In this document: positions 1 through 8,862 of the stretch, piece after piece
Layout of the letters: each line of letters opens with the position of its first letter
Numbering within the stretch: the stretch's first letter is position 1
NCBI RefSeq assembly: GCF_013149275.1
Contig: NZ_JABGNA010000013.1
Location: 106,043-170,042 of the forward strand
Direction of reading: 5' to 3'
Origin: Mucilaginibacter sp. SG564
GTDB lineage: Bacteria; Bacteroidota; Bacteroidia; Sphingobacteriales; Sphingobacteriaceae
Length of the DNA: 64,000 bases
The notes under the pieces: model-generated
What the model was told of the DNA's origin: nothing
Seen by the model: only the letters and a program-made list of their open reading frames with translations
Databases searched by the model: none
Made by a program: the position numbers and the translations under genes

Positions 1-2
1 GT

Positions 3-749
3 AAAGCCAACAACGTAAAACTGATGTATGCCGAAGAGCTTTGCTTCGCGCCAAAATATGAACGTGCCCGGCAATTGGTAAAAGATGGTGCCGTAGGCGA
101 AGTATTTATGCTGAAACAGGGCGAAAAACATTCGGGCCCGCACAGCGATTGGTTTTATGATATAAACCTGGCCGGGGGAGGCGTTATTATGGATATGGGC
201 TGCCATGCACTGGGTTGGTTTCGGTGGATGCTTAACCACGCCCAAGTGAGCAATGTGTACGCCACCATGAGCACCGTATTTCATAAGGGCCGCACCAAAG
301 GCGAGGACAACTCCGTAATTATTGTGGAATTTGAGAATGGGGTAACTGCCGTAGCCGAAAATAGCTGGGCTAAACATGGCGGCATGGACGATCGTTGCGA
401 GATATATGGTACCGGGGGCGTAATTTATGCCGACCTGTTCATGGGCAATGCAGCCGTTACTTATAGCCGCGAAGGTTATGGCTATGCGATGGAAAAGGCC
501 GATACCTCCAAAGGCTGGAGTTTCACCATTTTTGAGGAAGCCTTTAATCAGGGCTACCCGCATGAACTGAAACATTTTATTGATTGTGTACGTCATGACA
601 AAACACCACTGGTAACCGGCGAAGATGGTCGTGCTGTACTGGAGATCATTTACGCGGCCTATGCTTCGGCGGGACAAGGGAAAAAGATCAACCTGCCCTT
701 CTCGGCCAAAGTAGCTAAACCAATCGACCTTTGGTTAAACCATCAATAA
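3..749 (+). CDS. Gfo/Idh/MocA family oxidoreductase, 5'-truncated by the window edge
   Basis: The frame is open from the first bases of the window (K-A-N-N-V-K-L-M), so the true start and the N-terminal Rossmann half lie outside. What remains is the C-terminal alpha/beta substrate-binding domain of a Gfo/Idh/MocA NAD(P)-dependent sugar dehydrogenase. Visible hallmarks are a GGGVIMDMGCHALGW stretch, where the family's catalytic His/Asp region sits, and a late segment of the GYPHELKHFIDCV type. It is followed after 6 bases by a NagB-like deaminase and then a GMC oxidoreductase, so it is probably part of a small sugar or amino-sugar oxidation operon. The substrate cannot be told from the sequence. 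Confidence 0.85.
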   Translation, partial: KANNVKLMYAEELCFAPKYERARQLVKDGAVGEVFMLKQGEKHSGPHSDWFYDINLAGGGVIMDMGCHALGWFRWMLNHAQVSNVYATMSTVFHKGRTKGEDNSVIIVEFENGVTAVAENSWAKHGGMDDRCEIYGTGGVIYADLFMGNAAVTYSREGYGYAMEKADTSKGWSFTIFEEAFNQGYPHELKHFIDCVRHDKTPLVTGEDGRAVLEIIYAAYASAGQGKKINLPFSAKVAKPIDLWLNHQ

Positions 750-755
750 GCGGGC

Positions 756-1487
756 ATGACGATTCAACAGTATAAAGATTACGATTCATTATCATCGGCA
801 GCGGCTTATTTGATATGGCGACAGATGAAAAAGAAACCCGATTCACTGATCTGCTTTCCTTCTGGCGATTCGCCAACGGGGATGTTCAAATTCCTGGTAC
901 AATATGCTAAAGAGGGAAAAATAGATTTTAGTCATGCGCATTTTGTGGGTTTGGATGAATGGGTGGGTATGGATAAAAATGATGAAGGCAGCTGCAGCCA
1001 TTACCTGCATGAACATTTCTTTTCTAAACTAAAGATAGCGCCAACGCAGGTTCGCTTTTTCAATGCCAAGGCTGCTGATCTTGATGAAGAATGTAGACAA
1101 ATGAATAAACACATCAAGGATCTTGGAGGGTTGGATATGATGATCGTGGGTATCGGAATGAATGGGCACGTAGGCCTGAATGAACCCGGTACAGATTTTA
1201 ACACTTATGCGCATCACTCTGCCTTAGCTCCCGTAACCATCGATGTAGCAAAAAAGTATTTTGCACAACAGCCGCAGTTAACTGAAGGAATCACCCTGGG
1301 TTTGCGCCATCTGGCCGAAGCACGAACCCCGGTGCTGATTGCCAGCGGCGCAAAAAAGGCGGGCATTATAGCACAGGCTTTAACTGGCCCCATAACTACC
1401 GATGTGCCGGCTTCGATCTTTCAAAAGCTGCCAAACGCACAGATCTTTTTGGATCATGGCGCAACAGAAAAGCTCAATAAGCAGTAA
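756..1487 (+). CDS. glucosamine-6-phosphate deaminase family protein (NagB-like)
   Basis: This 243-residue protein belongs to the NagB/6-phosphogluconolactonase superfamily. NagB turns glucosamine 6-phosphate into fructose 6-phosphate and ammonia in the cytoplasm. Visible motifs are FPSGDSPTGMF (phosphate loop, residues 34-44), GLDEWVG with Asp67/Glu68, and GIGMNGHVGLNEPG (132-145) with His138 and Glu143. The position that is Asp141 in E. coli NagB is Asn136 here; I believe that substitution occurs in other active family members. The protein is slightly shorter than classical NagB (about 266). It starts 6 bases after the oxidoreductase and is probably co-transcribed. A related isomerase/deaminase acting on another amino sugar is possible. 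Confidence 0.8.
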   Translation: MTIQQYKDYDSLSSAAAYLIWRQMKKKPDSLICFPSGDSPTGMFKFLVQYAKEGKIDFSHAHFVGLDEWVGMDKNDEGSCSHYLHEHFFSKLKIAPTQVRFFNAKAADLDEECRQMNKHIKDLGGLDMMIVGIGMNGHVGLNEPGTDFNTYAHHSALAPVTIDVAKKYFAQQPQLTEGITLGLRHLAEARTPVLIASGAKKAGIIAQALTGPITTDVPASIFQKLPNAQIFLDHGATEKLNKQ

Positions 1488-1572
1488 AATAAAAGAATAA
1501 CCACACATTCATATCGATGAAATCTATATAAATAAAATAGCAAATAGTTTTTACATATAACCCTCAATCACC

Positions 1573-3297
1573 ATGCCCGATTCAACAGAAAGACCAATCG
1601 CTAACACAGATCATTTAACGTATGATGCCATTGTTATAGGCTCGGGCATTAGTGGTGGCTGGGCCGCCAAAGAATTATGCGAGTTCGGCTTAAAAACCCT
1701 GGTGCTGGAACGCGGTCGCAACGTGGAGCATAATAAGGATTATCCCACAGCCACAATGGATCCCTGGCAGTTTAAACATCGCGGACAAATGACACGGGGG
1801 TTTTTGGAGGAGAATCCGCTGATCAGCAAAGCGGCCGGTTTTGGTGAAGACGACGCTCATTTTTTCATAAAAGATAAAGATCATCCCTATATACAGGAAA
1901 AGCCATTCGACTGGATACGGGGCTACCAGGTTGGCGGTAAATCACTTACCTGGGGCCGTGCCTGCCAGCGCTGGAGTAAATACGAGTTTACCAATCCCGA
2001 GCGTTTTGGTTATGGCATAGCCTGGCCCATTGGCTATGACGATGTAGCGCCATGGTATTCGCATGTAGAAAAATTCATAGGCGTATGCGGCAATAAGGAC
2101 GGTATTGAAGCCATGCCCGATGGCGAATTCCTACCGCCTTTTGATATGAATTGTGTGCAGGAAGTGATCAGCAAAAAGATCAGCGAACATTATCCCGACC
2201 GTCATCTGGTACATGCGCGCTGGGCCCATCTAACCAAACCCAACCAGCTTCATTTAGACCAGGGGCGCGGTAAATGCCAGGCACGCAACCTGTGTATGCG
2301 CGGCTGTCCATTTGGTGGCTATTTCAGTTCAGTAAGCTCAACATTGCCTTGGGCCAAACGCACGGGCAATCTCACTATCAGGCCTTTTTCAGTAGTACAC
2401 TCCGTTATTTATGATGAAAAGCAGGGCAGGGCAAGCGGCGTAAAAGTAATAGACACCAATACCAAAGAGGTGATAGAATATAAAGCAAAGATCATTTTCA
2501 TGAATGCATCAGCGCTAAATACCAACCTCATCCTGCTGAATTCAACCTCGGCCCGCTTCCCAAATGGCCTGGGTAACGATAATGGGCTATTGGGTAAATA
2601 TGTGGCCTTCCAAAACTATCGCGCATCGGTAACTGCAGGCATGGATGGCTTTCTGGACCGGTATTATTTTGGCCGAAACCCTACAGAGTTAATCCTGGCC
2701 AATTACCGTAACCTGCACCAACAGGAAACAGATTATAAAGGCGGTTTTACTACGTTTATGGGGGCTTATCGCAGCCCTATGCCATACGGGCAGGTTCATC
2801 CATCCATTGGTGGCGATTTTAAAGATGCCTTAACAGAACCCGGACCATGGCAGGTGTACATGTACTTGCAAGGCGAAACCATCCCCAAAGAAAGTAACCA
2901 TGTACGTCTCAGTAAAGATCAAAAAGATCAATGGGGCATCCCACTCTTGATCACTTCTGTGGAATACGATGATAATGATGAACGCATGATACAGGATTTT
3001 TTAACCCAGAGCACCGAAATGCTGGAGAAAGCGGGTTGCACCAACATCCAGAAGCATGAAAACAAACAAGCGCCCGGACTGGATATTCACGAAATGGGTG
3101 GTGTACGTATGGGCAAGGATCCCAAAACATCGCTGCTGAATCAATGGAACCAATTACACCTGTGTAAAAATGTATTTGTTACCGATGGTGCCTGCATGAC
3201 CAGCACCGGCAATCAAAGTCCATCGATATTATATATGGCTTTAACGGCTCGTGCGGTCAACTACGCAGTAGAAGAGATCAGAAAGGGAAACTTATAA
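1573..3297 (+). CDS. GMC family FAD-dependent oxidoreductase
   Basis: This 574-residue glucose-methanol-choline oxidoreductase has an N-terminal FAD dinucleotide-binding loop (VIGSGISGGW, residues 21-30) followed by an ERG segment. A Cys-rich stretch near residues 235-250 (CQARNLCMRGCPFGG) is typical of the subgroup related to gluconate and ketosugar dehydrogenase large subunits. The C-terminal GMC domain holds the expected His/Asn pair: His in HEMGGVRMG and Asn in TGNQSPSI. It probably oxidises a sugar or polyol and passes electrons to a quinone or cytochrome. No Tat signal is visible. It lies 85 bases after nagB and may be the last gene of the same unit, since a terminator-like hairpin follows. 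Confidence 0.85.
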   Translation: MPDSTERPIANTDHLTYDAIVIGSGISGGWAAKELCEFGLKTLVLERGRNVEHNKDYPTATMDPWQFKHRGQMTRGFLEENPLISKAAGFGEDDAHFFIKDKDHPYIQEKPFDWIRGYQVGGKSLTWGRACQRWSKYEFTNPERFGYGIAWPIGYDDVAPWYSHVEKFIGVCGNKDGIEAMPDGEFLPPFDMNCVQEVISKKISEHYPDRHLVHARWAHLTKPNQLHLDQGRGKCQARNLCMRGCPFGGYFSSVSSTLPWAKRTGNLTIRPFSVVHSVIYDEKQGRASGVKVIDTNTKEVIEYKAKIIFMNASALNTNLILLNSTSARFPNGLGNDNGLLGKYVAFQNYRASVTAGMDGFLDRYYFGRNPTELILANYRNLHQQETDYKGGFTTFMGAYRSPMPYGQVHPSIGGDFKDALTEPGPWQVYMYLQGETIPKESNHVRLSKDQKDQWGIPLLITSVEYDDNDERMIQDFLTQSTEMLEKAGCTNIQKHENKQAPGLDIHEMGGVRMGKDPKTSLLNQWNQLHLCKNVFVTDGACMTSTGNQSPSILYMALTARAVNYAVEEIRKGNL

Positions 3298-3317
3298 ATA
3301 AGCCTATTGCCAAAAAG

Positions 3318-3350
3318 AAAAAGGCCGCATCCAGGTGGAGCGACCTTTTA
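3318..3350. terminator. bidirectional terminator between convergent genes
   Basis: An imperfect hairpin with stem arms AAAAAGGCCGC and GCGACCTTTT is flanked by A-rich and T-rich runs. It sits between the end of the GMC oxidoreductase (+) and the end of the MFS gene (-), as expected for a shared intrinsic terminator. Confidence 0.6.
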
Positions 3351-3359
3351 AATTACAAA

Positions 3360-4622
3360 TTAAACGGAAGAGCTTATCTCTTCTTTGTTTTCTACCCTTG
3401 GATCATCCTCAGGCGAATACTTTTGATCGGCCTTTATAAACAGCAACAAACTGATCAAAACCGTCGCTGCGGCAAGCAAAAAAGGCATTCCCGGAAAATA
3501 GTTCCCCTGTCCTTGGTGACTGAACGTCGCGAAAATATTGGCAAAAGCCAGCGGTGCTATGATGGTCACCAAACCCTTCAGGCAGCTGAAACTGCCCTGC
3601 AGTTCGCCCTGCTCGTTGGCAGGAGCGCTGTTTGACAGGATACCCTGCAATGCCGTCTCGCCGATAGTGCCTATCGCAAAGATCACCAAGGCAGCAAACA
3701 GCCCCCATTGCCAGGGCGTTAAAGCAAAACTCAGGTAGGCCAAAAAAGTAAAGAACAAGCCTACATAGGCTGTGCCTTTTTCTTTTAAAGCTTTCAACGA
3801 AAAGCCTACCAGCCAACCCTGTACCACAATAAAAAGCCCACCCATGCAAGCCAATGAAAGGCCGGTAAGGCTGCTGCGCCAATGGAACTTTTCGGTGGTA
3901 AAAAATGTCCAGATGGTTTCCATGCTGTGGCTCGCGAACGATAAAAACAGCAAAGAAGCGATCAATACCGCCGCGCCTTTAAAATTGCGCAGGTACTTGA
4001 TGGCGCCAAGTGGATTGGCCTTTTTCCAGTCGAACGGTCTGCGGTTCTCCAAAGCCAGTGATTCGGGCAGGACGAAGTAACCCAATATCAGGTTAAGCGA
4101 ACTTAAAGCTGCTGCCGCTATAAATGGCGCGTGCAAGCCAAACTGCGCCAGTAAACCGCCAATGGCAGGTCCCAGGATAAACCCAATACCCATGGCGGCG
4201 TTAAGCCAGCCAAAGTTTTTGGTACGTTCTTCGCCCGAGCTGATATCGGCCATGTAAGTAGAGCCAACCACATAGCTGGCGCCCGTTATACCGGAGATGG
4301 TACGACCAATGAAAAACCAAAAGAAACTGGGTGCAAAGGCCAGGAAAATATAATCCAGGCTAAAACCCAGTAAGGAACACAACAATACCGGTCTGCGGCC
4401 ATAGGCATCGCTCAGGTTGCCTAATACAGGCGCAAATACAAATTGCATCAGGGCGTAAACAAAGGTGAGCCAGCCGCCATACCGGGCAGCCGTACCCATA
4501 TCCGCATGACTCATATTGGTCAGCAGTTTGGGTAAAACAGGGAGAATGATGCCTACTCCGGCGGTATCAATTAAAACGGTTATAACAATAAAGATCACTA
4601 TGGATCGATGATTTGATTTCAT
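3360..4622 (-). CDS. TetA-like MFS transporter (DHA1 type, 12 TM)
   Basis: This is an inner-membrane drug:H+ antiporter-type protein of about 420 residues with roughly 12 hydrophobic helices. The first helix carries VLIDTAGVGIILPVLPKLL and the 2-3 loop reads GNLSDAYGRRPVLL, the major facilitator signature DxxGRR seen in TetA/Bcr-type exporters. A second facilitator loop and a GFILGPAIGG motif C follow in helix 5. I start at the Met of MKSNHRS (4622), because the upstream in-frame extension (MLCSIFC) is short and unlike the family. It is the last leftward gene of the block, separated from pgpA by two hairpins, so it probably has its own promoter. The substrate is unknown. Confidence 0.85.
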   Translation of the reverse strand: MKSNHRSIVIFIVITVLIDTAGVGIILPVLPKLLTNMSHADMGTAARYGGWLTFVYALMQFVFAPVLGNLSDAYGRRPVLLCSLLGFSLDYIFLAFAPSFFWFFIGRTISGITGASYVVGSTYMADISSGEERTKNFGWLNAAMGIGFILGPAIGGLLAQFGLHAPFIAAAALSSLNLILGYFVLPESLALENRRPFDWKKANPLGAIKYLRNFKGAAVLIASLLFLSFASHSMETIWTFFTTEKFHWRSSLTGLSLACMGGLFIVVQGWLVGFSLKALKEKGTAYVGLFFTFLAYLSFALTPWQWGLFAALVIFAIGTIGETALQGILSNSAPANEQGELQGSFSCLKGLVTIIAPLAFANIFATFSHQGQGNYFPGMPFLLAAATVLISLLLFIKADQKYSPEDDPRVENKEEISSSV

Positions 4623-4850
4623 ACAAAAAATTGAGCATAGCACAACACCCGTGGTGCATGCACGCGATTAATAATAAAAATGATTAAACAGAGAAATCTG
4701 CCCGGACCGGTACGATCGGGGAGCTGATTTGAACAGACGGGTTAGCGCCTGGTGCCGGAAGTAAGAAATTACCTCATAGGAGTATTGTTAAACCGCTACA
4801 AAAATATAAAAACAAAACACGTTATCAATACTTTATAAAATTCTGATTAT

Positions 4851-4879
4851 AAAAAAACCGTATCCATTTTAAGATACGG
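4851..4879 (-). terminator. intrinsic terminator downstream of pgpA
   Basis: Read on the minus strand, the stem CCGTATC / GATACGG encloses a short A/T loop and is followed at once by seven T residues. This is a textbook Rho-independent terminator for the leftward pgpA/ter block. Confidence 0.75.
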
Positions 4880-4906
4880 CCTCTTGATTACTTATGTTAA
4901 AAAGCA

Positions 4907-4936
4907 GACTTACGAAGTTTTAAAAACTTCGTAAGT
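4907..4936. repeat. dispersed palindrome, copy 1
   Basis: An almost perfect inverted repeat (arms ACTTACGAAGTTTT and AAAACTTCGTAAGT around one A). The same sequence recurs at 20592-20624. It lies just downstream of pgpA and may act as an extra terminator. Confidence 0.8.
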
Positions 4937-4977
4937 CTTTATGTGTTCCCGAAATAAATCCGGGATTAGGTCTATTT

Positions 4978-5442
4978 TTATCGCACAAATAAAACCCAGA
5001 CCAGATAGCCGGCCCATACCAGTATATTGGCGTAAACGCCGGCCAATACATCGTCCATCATAACGCCGGTACCGCTGGGCAGGGCTTCCATTTTGCGGAT
5101 GCCCAGGGGTTTTACAATATCAAAAAAGCGAAACAGGATAAGTCCGCCGATAAGGGTATAAATATTCATGGGTACAAATACCACGGCTATCAGCATACCG
5201 GCAACCTCATCAATCACCACGCGCGAACTGTCTTCGCCCCAATCAGGTTCAACCTTGTTGCTTACGTATACGCCCAGCAGGGTTATCACAATGGTAATGG
5301 CAACCAAATACCAGGGGTTTTGCAACACCGGACTTTGCCATAACAGCCAGATAAATCCGCAGGTTACTATAGCCGCATAGGTACCACCACCTTTTAAAAA
5401 TCCGATGCCAAATATGGAAGCTATTATTTTATTTAAATTCAT
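4978..5442 (-). CDS. pgpA: phosphatidylglycerophosphatase A
   Basis: This 154-residue integral membrane protein has the length and pattern of PgpA, which removes the phosphate from phosphatidylglycerophosphate to give phosphatidylglycerol. Visible signatures are FLKGGGTYAA near the N-terminus, the acidic VVIDEVAGML segment, LFRFFDIVKPLGI and the closing GVMMDDVLAGVYANI, with the acidic metal/phosphate residues typical of the family. It ends the leftward ter cluster, 117 bases after terC, and is followed by a terminator. The association with ter genes may be only positional. Confidence 0.9.
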   Translation of the reverse strand: MNLNKIIASIFGIGFLKGGGTYAAIVTCGFIWLLWQSPVLQNPWYLVAITIVITLLGVYVSNKVEPDWGEDSSRVVIDEVAGMLIAVVFVPMNIYTLIGGLILFRFFDIVKPLGIRKMEALPSGTGVMMDDVLAGVYANILVWAGYLVWVLFVR

Positions 5443-5445
5443 CTT

Positions 5446-5553
5446 TATTAGTTCATTGGTTCACTGGCTCATTAGTTCATTGGTTTTAACAGCATAAACC
5501 TGCATTGTTGCCGATTTACTACAAATGAACCAATGAGCTAATGAATCAATAAA
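5446..5553. repeat. inverted/tandem word repeat between terC and pgpA
   Basis: Tandem copies of a TTCATTGGTT / CTCATTAG word on the left are matched by their reverse complement (AACCAATGAGCTAATGAA) on the right. The stretch could fold into a long hairpin in the terC-pgpA spacer. Confidence 0.6.
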
Positions 5554-5559
5554 CAATCA

Positions 5560-6381
5560 TTATTGCTTATCCAGCACATCCTCTGCTGCTTCGGCTACTT
5601 CCGGCTCGATGGTGTGCCTTTTGGGAAAGTTAAATAACAGCGACGTTAATACCGGGATAATAAATATGCCTACGGTAAATACTGAAGTGAAAATGTCAGC
5701 CTTTTCGCTCTCCATAAATTTAGAGAAGGATGATGTTTCGTTAAAATGCACATACAATGATGCCGATAATTTAATCCCCAGCACACCGATCACTATAAAA
5801 GCAACAGTCTCCAGAAAAGTAAATTTCTCCATCAGCTTTACAAAAGCCTGCGCTACAAAACGCATAGCCAGGATGCCGATGAATACACCAATGTATATCA
5901 GCACCACGTGATCTGTAAAGGCCACAGCAGCAAACACGTTATCGATAGAAAAGGCAAGGTCCATCAGCTCAACGAGAGCAACAGTAGCCCAAAACACGCC
6001 AAATACACCCACCGTTGAGCGGTACAGCCAGTTTTTGCTTTTATCCACCTCTTCTTCTCCGCCATCACTATTGGCCGCTTGTATTTTTCCCTTAAAGTAG
6101 TTAAAGCTCAGGTACAGCAGGTATAAGCCGCCAATAGGCTTTAACCACCATATTTTCACCAGCCAGGCTGCTAAAAACAAACATACCCCGCGCAATACAT
6201 AGGCACCAATGATACCATAACGAAGCGCTTTTTTGCGTTGACTGGGCGGCAAATCCAAAACCATGGTAGCCAGTACCGCGGCATTATCAACAGAGAGCAA
6301 ACTCTCGATAACAATCAGGTTTAAAATGATGAGCAAGCCGGCTTTAATATCGGGGCCCAGGATGGTGTGCAAAAAGTCCAT
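5560..6381 (-). CDS. TerC family membrane protein
   Basis: This 273-residue polytopic protein has about eight hydrophobic helices. The two TerC/Alx signature helices each carry an acidic pair: IESLLSVDNAAVLA near residues 25-38 and ELMDLAFSIDNVFAAV near 138-153. TerC proteins are implicated in metal (manganese, calcium) efflux and in tellurite/stress resistance together with TerD-type proteins. It is preceded on the same strand by an unknown protein, TelA and TerD genes, which supports the Ter role over Alx. The last 30 residues are cytoplasmic and acidic. Confidence 0.88.
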   Translation of the reverse strand: MDFLHTILGPDIKAGLLIILNLIVIESLLSVDNAAVLATMVLDLPPSQRKKALRYGIIGAYVLRGVCLFLAAWLVKIWWLKPIGGLYLLYLSFNYFKGKIQAANSDGGEEEVDKSKNWLYRSTVGVFGVFWATVALVELMDLAFSIDNVFAAVAFTDHVVLIYIGVFIGILAMRFVAQAFVKLMEKFTFLETVAFIVIGVLGIKLSASLYVHFNETSSFSKFMESEKADIFTSVFTVGIFIIPVLTSLLFNFPKRHTIEPEVAEAAEDVLDKQ

Positions 6382-6418
6382 ATAAACAGGGTAAGGAATA
6401 AATTTCGGGTTAAATAAA

Positions 6419-7384
6419 CTAAATTAAATCGGTATTCAACATGCTTTTTAAAATATTGGCCTGTACATCAATATTACTAATGTTTTCCATAAAGCTCATG
6501 TCTGATATCTTTTTATAATTATCAGCCAGCAGATTTTTAATCTCTGTGGGCATGGCTGCTTTCATGGCGGCGGCATTGCCTTCCAGCTTGTCGTTCTTAT
6601 CCCGCAACTCATGTACCAGTTTTTCCTTTTTTGATAGGTTATTGGTCATATCAATACCAGCGATCTTAGCGATATCCAGAAACAGGAACAAACTATCTGT
6701 TAACAAGTAAATGAAATAACGGTCGTCGTCAACAAACTTATAAACTTCTGCTACCTGTGTGCCGGCCTTCAATCCACAGTAAAACTCGGTTTTAAATTCA
6801 TATTTACACAAAACGCCCATCAGTTTACGCTGAATGGTAGCATACTCATCGGTGTAAACGTCCTTATCGTTATAGGCAGTTATCTCCTGCAAAAGTTCTG
6901 GAGCGACGGGATAAAAAAAGTCGGGCGCGAACCGCGAGCTGAACGCGTTGATATTTTTTGACAGTGGATTATCGGTCGAATTATCTGATAGTACCTGGAA
7001 CAGTTTCCGCAGTGACAGATTGACCTTTAATGCCTGGCGTTGTTTTTCGAGGTTGAAGTTTGCCTGCGTATAGTAGGGATCATTTAGCCTGTCGATCATT
7101 TCCTTATTGATCTGGATCTCGTCAAAAAGCAGGCTTACGTTGGCTTCGTTATTCTTTTTGATCTTGCGGAGCAGATCGATGAGGCTTTGAGTAAACTGCA
7201 GGTGAAACAGATCAAGCTTGTTGATATCCAGCTCAGGGTTGGTTTCAAAAAGCTTGTGGATCACCTGGCTGCGCAGGTATATTTTATAAATGATATCATC
7301 ACCAAAAAAAACAGAAAGCAATTGCAGCTTACTGAGCATCCGGTTTGATTGATTTAAAATATTTAACCTGCTTTCATCCATCAA
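6419..7384 (-). CDS. conserved helical protein of the ter cluster, unknown function
   Basis: I do not recognise a named domain in this 321-residue protein. It looks soluble and mostly alpha-helical, with no signal peptide or membrane segment, and is rich in Asn, Asp, Lys and Leu. It lies between telA and terC on the same strand, 37 bases before terC, so it is very probably part of the Ter stress operon. By position it could be an adaptor between cytoplasmic TerD/TelA and membrane TerC, but that is inference only. The duplicate Met at the start (MMDESRL) leaves the start uncertain by one codon. Confidence 0.7.
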   Translation of the reverse strand: MMDESRLNILNQSNRMLSKLQLLSVFFGDDIIYKIYLRSQVIHKLFETNPELDINKLDLFHLQFTQSLIDLLRKIKKNNEANVSLLFDEIQINKEMIDRLNDPYYTQANFNLEKQRQALKVNLSLRKLFQVLSDNSTDNPLSKNINAFSSRFAPDFFYPVAPELLQEITAYNDKDVYTDEYATIQRKLMGVLCKYEFKTEFYCGLKAGTQVAEVYKFVDDDRYFIYLLTDSLFLFLDIAKIAGIDMTNNLSKKEKLVHELRDKNDKLEGNAAAMKAAMPTEIKNLLADNYKKISDMSFMENISNIDVQANILKSMLNTDLI

Positions 7385-7486
7385 TTTGGCGACCTCAAAT
7401 TTTGATTAAATGCAAATTTACTAAAATATGAGTGATTCCATTATAAAGCGTCTGTGAGGGCACAGACGATCTGGTAATAAGAAATA

Positions 7487-7572
7487 CGTCATTGCGAGCG
7501 CAGCGTGGCAATCCCCTACTTACAGAGCGGATCTGCTTATTGGGGATTGCCACGCTGCGCTCGCAATGACGC
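7487..7572. repeat. long inverted repeat, GTCATTGCGAG family, copy 1
   Basis: Two arms of about 30 bases (beginning CGTCATTGCGAGCGCAGCG and its reverse complement) flank a 25-base centre. A related element with the same outer arms lies at 54177-54269. It sits in the spacer between telA and the 321-residue gene and looks like a REP/MITE-type intergenic element. Confidence 0.85.
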
Positions 7573-7590
7573 GTGTTTTGTATTTTGGGA

Positions 7591-8739
7591 TTATGCGTTG
7601 GTCACCGTTTTTTTCAGTTCCACTTCCAGGTTTTGCAGTTCGGTGTTGAGGGTTTTGCGGTTGGCGGTACCTTCTTCGTGAATGCGTTTAACCTCGGTAA
7701 GGGTTTCAATAAGCGACGCGGTTGTTTTCTTCAAAGTATCCAGCGATACTACCGTTTTCTCATTTTCCTTAGCTACGTCAATACTGTTTTGTTTCAGCAG
7801 CTCGGCGTTCTTTTGCAAAATAGTGTTGGTGGTGTCCGAGATCTTTTTCTGCATCTCCACGTTTTCCTTCTGGCGGTTCAGGGCTACAGCAATAGTCAGC
7901 TGGTTTTTCCAAACCGGGATAGTGGTTGATACGATGGACTGTGCTTTTTCGGCAATGGTGGTATTGTTGCTTTGCACCACGCGTATTTGCGCCAGCGATT
8001 GCAGCATGATGAAACGTACCACTTTCAAATCGGCCAGGCGTTTGTCTAAACGGTTCACAAAGTCGCGCATATCGGCAATTTCATAATCGTTATAGGCCGA
8101 TGGATTGGCATCCATTTGCGCCAGCTGCTCGCTCAGTTCATTGTACTTTAACTGGCCCGATATAATGAGCTCTTCCATCTGGTGGATGTAACCCACGTTG
8201 CTGTCAAACATGGTTTGCAGCGAGCTGTTATCCTTTAATGAATTAACGCGACCAGCCTTGATCTTGTTGGTGATCTTGTCAATATTATTAATTACTGTAT
8301 CGTACTTCTGGAAAAGCTTTTTGGCATCAACCACTAGCTTTTTCATAAAAGGGATGTGCGATATAAAAGAGGTGAACGCGTTCTGGTTCAGCTCATCCAC
8401 ATCAATATAGTTCAGTTCGGTAAGCAGTTCGTTGATGAGGCCGCCAACTTCGCCAGAGTTATAGGTACGTACAGAGGTGAGGAAAGTATTGCTATACTTT
8501 TCCATCGAATTTTGCACCTCTGTACCATAATTGAGAATGGAGTTTACATCCTTGGGGTCAAGGGCTTTAGCTACTTCGCCATATTTTTGAACTTCGGCCG
8601 AAGTAATGTTAGTTAAATCAACATTACCTTCCTTATCCAGCAATTTTGCCGGTGTATTGGTACTTGTAGCCGGGGCTGGATTAATATCTAAATTAACCGG
8701 GGTTATATTTAGTTCGTTATTTCCTGGTGTGCCTTCCAT
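7591..8739 (-). CDS. toxic anion resistance protein, TelA family
   Basis: This 382-residue, almost entirely helical coiled-coil protein matches the TelA/KlaA toxic-anion-resistance family in length and context. Recognisable blocks include a helix beginning SLQTMFDSNVGYIHQMEELI, a YNDYEIADMRDFVNRLDKRLADL helix and a C-terminal coiled coil with KKTTASLIETLTEVKRIHEEG. TelA proteins are cytoplasmic and occur in tellurite and colicin resistance clusters with TerD proteins; their biochemistry is not settled. It follows the TerD pair and precedes the unknown helical protein. A 206-base spacer with a palindromic repeat lies downstream. Confidence 0.85.
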   Translation of the reverse strand: MEGTPGNNELNITPVNLDINPAPATSTNTPAKLLDKEGNVDLTNITSAEVQKYGEVAKALDPKDVNSILNYGTEVQNSMEKYSNTFLTSVRTYNSGEVGGLINELLTELNYIDVDELNQNAFTSFISHIPFMKKLVVDAKKLFQKYDTVINNIDKITNKIKAGRVNSLKDNSSLQTMFDSNVGYIHQMEELIISGQLKYNELSEQLAQMDANPSAYNDYEIADMRDFVNRLDKRLADLKVVRFIMLQSLAQIRVVQSNNTTIAEKAQSIVSTTIPVWKNQLTIAVALNRQKENVEMQKKISDTTNTILQKNAELLKQNSIDVAKENEKTVVSLDTLKKTTASLIETLTEVKRIHEEGTANRKTLNTELQNLEVELKKTVTNA

Positions 8740-8765
8740 GATTTTATTGAGTTTTAATGTTTTTT

Positions 8766-8854
8766 AGTTCATGGTTCATAGATCATGGTTCATGGCAAAA
8801 TTTGCACAAACTACCAATTACTATGATCTATGAACCATGATCCATGAACTATCA
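8766..8854. repeat. inverted word repeat in the terD-telA spacer
   Basis: A left arm of repeated TTCATGGTTCATAGATCATG words is matched by the reverse complement (CTATGATCTATGAACCATGA) on the right. It is another simple intergenic hairpin in the ter cluster, possibly lowering read-through into telA. Confidence 0.6.
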
Positions 8855-8862
8855 TTCATGAA

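Larger units (their letters stand above)
4623..4977. other. intergenic region with two hairpins, no gene
   Basis: This 355-base spacer separates pgpA (upstream on the minus strand) from the MFS gene. It holds a minus-strand terminator and a dispersed palindrome, listed separately. The rest is AT-rich and probably contains the MFS promoter; I could not assign the -33/-7 elements with confidence. Confidence 0.6.

Noticed and set aside
756..1487. Inactive NagB because Asp141 is replaced by Asn
   Set aside because: To my knowledge other active NagB-type enzymes carry NGH at this place, and the remaining catalytic residues (His138, Glu143) are intact.
3772..4080. 102-residue plus-strand frame opposite the MFS gene
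   Set aside because: It lies within the MFS gene on the other strand and has no recognisable domain.
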